64,000 bases of DNA from Panicum virgatum (Eukaryota; Streptophyta; Magnoliopsida; Poales; Poaceae). The DNA is taken from positions 46,961,607 through 47,025,606 of the forward strand of contig NC_053150.1 in NCBI RefSeq assembly GCF_016808335.1, read 5' to 3'. The position numbers and the translations under genes are program-made. Below, piece by piece: positions 56,616-64,000 of the stretch. Every line of letters begins with the position of its first letter. Positions within the stretch are counted from its first letter, which is position 1. The notes beneath the pieces are model-generated. The model saw only the letters and a list, made by a program, of their open reading frames with translations. It was not told where the DNA came from and searched no databases.

Positions 56616-57513
56616 AAACTCCTCAAGAAATCCGACACCTTTGTCTGGATGGAGGAGGCGCAGGTGGCCCTCGACCGTCTCAAGGCTCTCCTATCCTCTC
56701 CGCCGGTGCTCATCGCACCGAATCCCTGCGAACCCCTCTCTATTTGGCAGCCACCAACCATGTGGTCAACGCCGCCCTGGTGGTCGAAAGGGAGGAATAG
56801 GGGCACGCCCTTAAGGTCCAACGACCTGTTTACTTCATCAGTCAAGTACTGACCGACACCAAGTCACGGTACCCGCAGACACAAAAACTTCTCTACATCG
56901 TCATCATGGCGGCCAAGAAGCTGAAACACTACTTCACCGAGCACGAGGTGTCGGTCGTCACCTCATTCCCACTCAGAGAAGTTGTTCGCAACCGCGACGC
57001 CGTGGGAAGGATTTCCAAATGGGCAATTGAGCTGATAGACTACGACGTCAAGTTCGTGCCACGCACGGCGATAAAATCCCAGGCCCTAGCCAATTTCATC
57101 GCCGAATGAACGGAAGTCCAAGTTCCGATCCCAGAAATGTCTCACGAGTACTGGACCCTCTACTTTGACGAATCGGTCATGGGACCCGGCGCGGGGCCGG
57201 GGTCATCTTGATCTCCCCAGAAGGAGGCAAGTTCCAGTATGCGGTCCGCCTCCATTTCCCTTCATCCAACAACGTTGCAGTATATGAGGCACTCATCAGT
57301 GGCCTCCGCATGGCCATCGACATCGGGGCAACCCGCCTGTACATCTACGGCGACTCCGAGCTAGTAGTCGACCAGGTCATGAAGAACTCCAACTGCGAGA
57401 GCCCTCTCATGGACGCATACTGCCAAGAAGTCCGCAAGCTAGAAGGGAGATTTCGGGGTTTGGAGCTTCACCATATCCCACGGAAGTAAAACCCCGACGC
57501 GGATGCTCTCGCA
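56616..57513 (+). pseudogene. RNase H and second (archaeal-type) RNase H region of the outer gypsy
   Basis: The usual RNase H part ends with KLLYIVIMAAKKLKHYFTEH, GRISKWAIELIDYDVKFVPR and ALANFIAE (to 57109). Immediately after, a second RNase H-like module appears: YWTLYFDESV, then FPSSNNVAVYEALISGLRMA, LYIYGDSELVVDQVM and HIPRK..NPDADALAKVA. Two consecutive RNase H modules are known from the Tat/Ogre lineage, which supports that assignment. Stops and frameshifts occur near 56800, 57107 and 57210 and at 57487. Confidence 0.8.
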
Positions 57514-58990
57514 AAAGTGGCCGCCGAGCGCAAGCCGGCACCCAATGGCATTTTTGTTAATGACCTGAACGCACTGTCGGCGCAAGAGAAACAGCCAGCT
57601 GCAGACAAGACAAAAATAGGGGAAATAGAGCATGTAGAGAAAACAGAGCACACTCCCTACGACCCAGCCCGACCAGGTACTCGAGGGGCCAACCTGTCTC
57701 GCTACGGGACAATCAAACCCGAGCCAGGAAGACAACACAGATTGGAGAGCTGACCTATTGGCTTACCTCCTCCACAAAGTCCTCCCTGAGGAACGCAACA
57801 CAGCCCGTCGGTTAGCTCGACGAGCCAAAACCTTCGCTGTGATCGAAGGCGAGCTTTACAAGCGCAGCCCCTCAGAGACTGGCATTCTCATGAAGTGCAT
57901 CACCATTGCCCAGGGCAAGGAGCTCCTCCTCGAGATACATGCCGGGATCTGCGGACACCACGCTGTGCCATGCTCCTTAGTCGGAAAGGCTTTCCGGTAG
58001 GGATTTTACTGGCCAACAGCCCTGCGCAACGCGGAAGACATCGTCCATGCATACAAAGGATGCTAGTTCTACGCCAAACGAACCCACTTGCCAGCCCAAG
58101 CCTTTCAGACCATCCCCATAACATGGCCATTCGCCGTATGGGGTCTAGACATGGTTGGGCCACTCAAGAAGGCACCGGGAGGGTTCACCCACTTACTTGT
58201 CGCAATCGACAAGTTCACAAAATGGATAGAGGCAAAACCGATAACCACGATCGACTCCAAGGAAGCCGTCAAGTTCTTCCTATACATCGTGTACAGATTT
58301 GGCGTGCCCAACTCCCTTATCACCGACAACGGGACCAACTTCACAGTCCATTACTTCCAAGAGTTCGCAGAAGGATACGGGATCCGGATCGACTTGGCAT
58401 CGGTCAGACACCCGCGCACAAATGGGCAAGTAGAAAGAGCTAACGGCTTAATACTCCAAGGGCTCAAACCGCGCATTTTTGACATGCTCAAAAAGTTCAC
58501 GGGTCGTTGGGTTGAAGAGCTGTCGGCAGTGCTCTGGAGCTTGCGAACCACACCTAACCGATCCATAGGGCTAACGCCTTTCTTCCTAACCTACGGCTCC
58601 GAGGCCGTACTGCCTTCTGATCTGGACTACGGTGCACCAAGAGTCAAAGCCTTTGACCCAGCATTGGTAGCCGAAGCCCAGAGGGATGCCATGGAAGTTT
58701 TGGAAGAAGCAAGGCTAGCTACGTTGCATTGATCGGCCTGCTATCAACAAACTTTACGCAGGTACCACGAAAGGCGCATACGGGAGAGGACGCTGCAGGT
58801 CGCCCTGGTGCTGCGACGGGTCATGTCGACGAAGGACAAGCTAAAGCTCTTGCCGCCATGGGAAGGGCTCTACAGCATCGCAAAGGTTATACGACCAGGC
58901 ACCTACAAGCTAAAAGACTCCGACGGTAACATTTTGACCAAATATAGAACATTTACGTCGTTTCTTCCCGTAAGACGCACTAGCGGCTCA
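57514..58990 (+). pseudogene. Integrase region of the outer Tat-lineage gypsy
   Basis: The HHCC zinc-binding part shows HAGICGHHAVPCSL with stops in FR*GFYW and KGC*FYAKRTH. The catalytic core keeps DMVGPLKKAPGGFT, LITDNGTNF and HPRTNGQVERANGLI, so the DDE triad is present. A GPY-like end (LLPPWEGLYSIAKVIRPGTY, KLKDSDGN) closes the domain. No chromodomain was seen, consistent with Tat. Confidence 0.9.
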
Positions 58991-59483
58991 GTCCAAGTGC
59001 CCCGACCCGGCCACTTCCATCTCAAAGCACTCGGGGCCCTGACAACTATCGATTTTTTTCTCCCGCACAACACAGTGCACTCACTTAGCGCCCCGACCCG
59101 GCCACCACCGTGACCCGAAACCACTCGGGGGCCACACACTTCCCTATTTTATATGTTCACTGCGCTCGGGGGCCAGACCATAGTCTTCGACCATCTTACT
59201 TCCCGTTGTTTCCCGCCTCTACAGCCCCTTGCATTGAACACTTTCAGGCCAAGGCGCTTAGGGGCCTCACTAGGGCAAACCGTGCAGCACGCAACGCACA
59301 GAAGCTCTCACAACCAAATCGCAAAGCAAATGCAAGAATGCTTTCCAAAAACAAACTCTAGTGAGACAGAAAACGGAGCAAAAACGAAAGACGAACAAAA
59401 ATTTAAACATAGTTAGGGGCGCCACGCACACAGTGGACGCCCCAGATGTTCACCCAAGCCGCACGAACGGCTTGGGGGCAAAG
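58991..59483 (+). mobile_element. Tail of the outer gypsy element after integrase
   Basis: Repeated CTCGGGGGCCA-like purine tracts (59127, 59167) alternate with short non-coding segments, as commonly follows integrase in these elements. The tail is cut at 59489 by the RIRE2-like element, so the 3' LTR is not visible. Confidence 0.6.
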
Positions 59484-59488
59484 CACTT

Positions 59489-61772
59489 TGTTATCACCAT
59501 AAATTAACAGGGTTAATTAATGGGCCGCGAGCAAGTTGGGCATAAAGCAGGAATTAAAGAAGGCTCGTGAATCGGCTCCTACGTGAGTGTTTGGGCCATG
59601 TGGGCCATGTATCTTTAGATTTAGTTCAGTATGGGTTAGAGATAGAGTCCGATTTGGACACGTTGGTTTAGATTGTTTCCAAGTCTCCAGACTATAAATA
59701 TGTACCCTATGATATTCGTAAAGAAAAAATGACATCACGTCTCGCAACAATAATTCTCGGCGCACCGCCACCCCTAATCCTAGGGTTTCATCCAAGTAAG
59801 CGCCACGCTGCCCTGATCACTTCTTGTGATCAGGGCAGCATTGTTCTTGCTTTTACCTTGGTATTACTCGTACTGAAGCATTTTTGATGGCGAGTGTCGG
59901 TACCTCAGGACTGGGGTACCCCCTCTCTTACTATGACAAGTCTCGTGTAGTTATTCGCAACTACGCCCTAAGGAGCGGAGCAGCCGGATCCCTGGGGTCC
60001 GGTTCCATCTCACCGGGCCAACAGCCCCGGACCCGCTTCCCGCTCGGGACAGGTCCGGTGTCGCCACGTGTCCTAGAGAAGAAGGCGCTCAGGACCAAAA
60101 CGGCCGGAGGCCCCGGACCCCCCATGGGGTCCCGGATCCCCAAATGCTACCCGGACCCCACAGTAGGAAGGGAACAGACATCCCACCTAAGAGTGGTCCG
60201 GAGCCACCACGTGTCCGCAGGCGCAGGAGCGTGCACGACTGCCAAGCTTCCTCTGGATGACTTGCTCACCTACCTCATTCAATGCGGGAGACGTTAAGTG
60301 CGCTATGCCAAAGCAGAGCCCGAGGAGACTTTTGCCAGGCTGTACTGTTGGTCACACGTTACCAAGGTACACAGTACAGCTGCTAGCTCCACTTACGCTA
60401 CGCATGTCAGTCTACTACGCCAGTTAGACACGACAACTCGGTGAAAGAGTATCATAACGGCTACGTGGTAGCCCCAACAGTCTACGCCGCAACCTACACT
60501 GTCTCAACGGGCGTCTCACCGATGGGAAAGGAGAAGACCCCCTCGGCAGGGAGTCTACAAGACAGCGAAGCATATCTGGCAAGAGATTCTCCATCACTGT
60601 AGCACCATTAGAGCCTATTTAAGTATAGAATACCTCCTTGTTGAGCCCACCTGTCGGGGTCCAACACCCGTGTACGCGCCCTCCTTGCACTATAAAAGGG
60701 GGACGCCCGCTAGAGAATGACTCAAGCCCGACAGGGCAGAGGATAGACTCATTCATACTAAGAGCAATACACCACACAGTGGACGTAGGGTATTATGCTC
60801 TGGCGGCCCGAACCACTCTAAATCCGTGTGTTCTTGCATTCTTGCCCCCAAGCTAGATCGGCCTAATAAGCTTGGCACTTCCCCGAGTACACCCCCTCAG
60901 GGAATAGGCGGGTGCGTTCCGCCACCCGGCTGTGGGTATCCCCAAAAGCCCACGATAGCGAGTAGTGCTAGTTATCATGATGTTCGTAGCATGACCTTTA
61001 GTAGATCTATCATGTTCTTGTTGTCTATCATCTACGAATATCATGTTATCTCTGTGTGATCATGTATTAATCTTACGCTAATTCCCATTGCATAGGAATT
61101 AGTCGCGTAGAGATAACACCCTGCTTCTTTTCTATCTAGTAGATCTAATATGTTATGGTTTGTTCTTATACTTAAGAATCGGCTTAATATCTGCTAGGTT
61201 AGGCCTTGCAAACGGGTTGGATGATCCGGCGACATATTAGATGCTTTGCTTTGATCTTAATAGGGATTGATCCGGGAATCGGCTTTCGCTTATTCTTAGG
61301 CCTCTATTCTGGTTAAAGTTTGGTTATCTATTACACTCGTTGGGCCTAACTACGTGTAGGATTTTCTGATCTAGCAGTGAAGCTTTTACCATCGAGGATT
61401 GGATTAGCTAGATCTAATTGAAGCAGCTTTTGCAGTTATTTGCTTTATCTATTAATATCCAGATATGCAGATCTGATCTGACACCGGGACTCGATCGGCT
61501 CTTTAAAGCCGATGCAAGAGTCGTCCCGGGGAGCCGACCACGGCTCGGACTAATGTTTACACGTGTTTGTGCATGCAGGCAAATCGTCGAAAGCACATTG
61601 CACCTTCCTGATCGGGTATAGGTCAGGTGGCACGCCCTGCATCTCCGGAAGCATCGGCGTGTGCCAGGATCTGGGCCGTTGACCGAGGGACCGGTGCCAG
61701 CCAACGCCCCAGCAGCCTACCGGCTCTTCGTGTTGCCTGTCGCTACTCGCCGGTGGGTTTTGACCGACAACA
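59489..61772 (+). mobile_element. 5' LTR of a RIRE2-like gypsy element, split by a solo LTR
   Basis: Starts TGTTATCACCATAAATTAAC and ends TTTTGACCGACAACA; without the nested insert it is about 1216 bp. A TATA box (TATAAATA) lies at 59693-59700. The start and the following gag resemble the rice RIRE2/Dasheng group. After the LTR a short spacer leads into TGGCACACCCGGTGGGAC (61779 on), a putative primer site whose tRNA I cannot assign. The 3' LTR lies beyond the window. Confidence 0.78.
59895..60957 (+). mobile_element. Solo LTR, TGTCGGTACC family, inside the RIRE2-like LTR
   Basis: Begins TGTCGGTACC and ends CCCACGATA (terminal CA mutated to TA), flanked by the perfect duplication GCGAG (59890-59894 and 60958-60962). 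TATA box CACTATAAAAGG near 60690. Same family as 6530-7555 and 13349-14580, but with a single copy of the 79-bp unit. Confidence 0.9.
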
Positions 61773-61824
61773 CATTCTGGCACACCCGGTGGGACCTTCA
61801 TCAGCAACAACGTCCACCGCCGGG

Positions 61825-64000
61825 ATGACTGGACCTCAGAACCAAGCGCCGGTTCCGTCGGTCACCAACCCTGTAACGTATGAAGAGCTGACCCCCGAAC
61901 ACCAGCAGAAGTATGATGAGGTGAAAGCTCAGTTCGAAGCCGATCTCATCGGCTCTTTCGAGAGGACCCGCAACCACGGAATCAGGTGGAAGAGGTTCTC
62001 ACCCGAAGGCGCTCTTGACAACATCGACCTGTCCGTACCATCAGAGGAGCGCACCAGAGCCCTGCGCCAGGAGATGAACTACATGGTGGCTCACTCGCTT
62101 CATCGGCACTCAGAAAGCTTGGTGAACGAGTTCGAGCGTGTGGCACATCGCGTCGTCTAGAAGGTGATCAAGAACCAGTACTCCCCATCGGGACCAATCC
62201 TGGGGAGTCACAGGGGAGAGGCCCCACTTCAGTCTAGGCCGCCATTGCCATACTCTCTCACAACTCCAGGGCCGCAGAGTTCGCCGATCTATGTCATCTG
62301 CAGGATTGGCGGTGATCCCAGGGAGGGCCAGTTCCTGAGTGAGCCGCCTAGGAGATCCCACACGGCTACACGTGTGTGTACATACCTGACAACATCAACC
62401 CAACACGCGCGGGACAGTTGGTGAGTACAGGAGCTTCAGGGACAGATGTGGAGAAACAAACATGGCTAGCGAAGTACGCTACTGAGCCAAGTTCTGAGCC
62501 CTCGGCCCCAGGAGTTCTTAGTGTGGAGCAGATCAGTGCAATACTAAGGGACCAGTTCGGCATTCTGCCCAAGAGAAAGGCTATCAAATATTCCAAGCCG
62601 TAACCAAACGACTACGACTTGATCCCGTTGCCACCCAAGTATCGGCTCCCGGAGTTCACCAAGTTCAGCAGGTCAGAAGGGGCCAGCTCCATCGAGCATG
62701 TGAGCCGATACCTAACACAGCTCGGGATGATTTTAGTATCGGATCCTCTGAGGGTCCGGTTCTTCTGCCAGTCTCTCACGGGCTCAGCCTTTGGATGGTA
62801 CACATCATTGGCCCCAGATTCGATCCGCACTTGGAGACAGCTGGAAGATCAGTTCCACACCTAGTATCACTCAGAGGCTGCTGAAGCCGGGATTGCCAAC
62901 CTCGCCCAAGTCAAGCAGAAGCGAGGGAAAAGTGTGTCGGAGTACGTGCAGTGCTTCAGAGAGTTTAAGAATCGATGCTACTCATCACGCATCACAGAAA
63001 AGGAGGCAGTCGATTTGGCAGTTCTGGGGCTCGCTAAGCCGATCAAGGATCTGGCTTTTCAGTTGGAATTCACCTCTCTGGTGCACATGGTACAGAAGCT
63101 CATGACGTATGAACACTATCACCCTGAGCTGTACCAGGAAAAATTCAAGCGCCATGTGAATATGGCCCGAGAAGATGATTCTGATGATTCTAGCAGGGAG
63201 CAAGAAGTGGCTATGGCAGAGTGGACCCGGGGGGGGGGGGGGGGCAAACTCCATCCCGTGCAAGTGGGTCAAACAGAAGGGGCTTGTGAAGGGCTTTGAC
63301 TTTGACGTGGCCAAGGCAGAGCAGATATTCGATCTACTGCTCAAGGAAAAGCAATTGAAGCTCCCAGAGAATCACAAGCTGCCAATGACGCAAGAGCTGC
63401 AGGGGAGGCCATACTGCAAGTGGCACCACTCGTTCACCCATGCCACGAATGACTGCAAGGAGCTGCGTCGGCAGATCCAATCGGCTATTGAGCAAGTCCG
63501 ATTAATTCTGGCCCAACACACGATGAAGGTTGACAGTCAACCGTTCCCACAGGCTAACATGGTGGGGCTGTCAGATCTTAGATCTGAGGGCCAGAATTTT
63601 GCGTTCCGGATTAACATGGTGGGATCCGTACGCCGCCGTGACGAGCAGAGGAAAGAGGCCTATTCTGGCAAACGGCCCTAGGATGAAGATGAGTCGAAGC
63701 ACCAACATATTACTGAAGAACAAGTGCGTCACATCCGCAATCAACTCCCAGTTTCCAATCGGCTTCTTGAAAAATACGAGTATCAGTACAAGCTGCGTCG
63801 CCGGTATGAATCGGAAGAGGAGGAGTACGAGCACCGCGCGGGGAGAACGCTGGGGAGGTGCCAGGCTGTACGCGACCACTGGCATTACCCATTCTTCAGG
63901 TACTATTGGAATTCTGGCATGAGACGATTGCCTACTATCGATGATTGCCTAGAGTGCAGGCCTCGGGGACGCCAGTCAGGCGACACGTCGGAGTTCCGAC
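61825..64000 (+). pseudogene. gag of the RIRE2-like gypsy element, broken and running off the window
   Basis: ATG at 61825 opens [20 protein letters not shown]. Later conserved parts are LSVEQISAILRDQFGILPKR, FGWYTSLAPDSIRTWRQLED, VSRYLTQLGMILVSDPLRV and a CX3HX4HX4C-type knuckle in YCKWHHSFTHATNDCKELR. In-frame stops at 62158, 62601, 62862 and 63679, a frameshift near 62400, and a 16-base G run at 63229-63244 that changes frame, all indicate a dead copy. Later sequence (QVRHIRNQLPVSNRLLEKYE) continues to the window edge. Confidence 0.85.
63229..63244 (+). repeat. 16-base G homopolymer in gag
   Basis: The run follows the codons for EWTR and shifts the frame; the homologous gag region resumes in another frame with SIPCKWVKQKGLVKGF. 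Length may be inexact. Confidence 0.85.

Noticed and set aside
1..64000. CRISPR array, operons or bacterial genes
   Set aside because: The direct repeats present are degenerate tandem or LTR repeats; gene structure, introns and transposons are plant nuclear.

Overview
This window is nuclear DNA of a grass (Poaceae, probably a panicoid). The evidence is intron-containing plant genes with canonical GT-AG borders, GC-rich 5' exons, CTCCCTCCGTCC-type Stowaway elements, 5S-derived Cassandra retrotransposons and nested gypsy elements related to RIRE2 and the Tat lineage. No prokaryotic, organellar or viral genome segment was seen.

Layout: 1-7555 is retrotransposon debris: a CpG-rich LTR-like block, then an antisense accessory ORF and a 3' LTR of a Tat-type gypsy. 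7556-13335 holds an intronless UNICORN-type AGC kinase (10553-11845) and its flanks. 13336-20200 is a nest of DNA transposons, solo LTRs and a Cassandra, many with readable target-site duplications (TSDs). 20900-44450 is the gene island: a SINE, an 11-exon pfkB sugar kinase (21721-25543), ribosomal protein eL31 (26204-27419), a 7-exon DIL-domain protein on the minus strand (28611-31357), an F-box/DUF295 gene (39983-41398) and complex I subunit ESSS on the minus strand (43877-44242), separated by MITEs. 44470-64000 is again transposons: a MULE remnant, a large LTR, a decayed Tat-lineage gypsy (gag to integrase) split by a Cassandra and by a 5.7-kb Athila-like element, and finally the 5' LTR and gag of a RIRE2-like element running off the window.

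The five recognised genes are ordinary housekeeping or family genes and do not form a functional cluster. The DIL-domain gene and ESSS are, from memory, also neighbours in Arabidopsis, so this may be old microsynteny later spread apart by a DUF295 gene and MITEs. I found no convincing new biological system. The most informative material is the insertion history, which several exact TSDs let one order in time, and several composite or repeat-bearing small elements. Family names rest on remembered motifs; no database search was possible.
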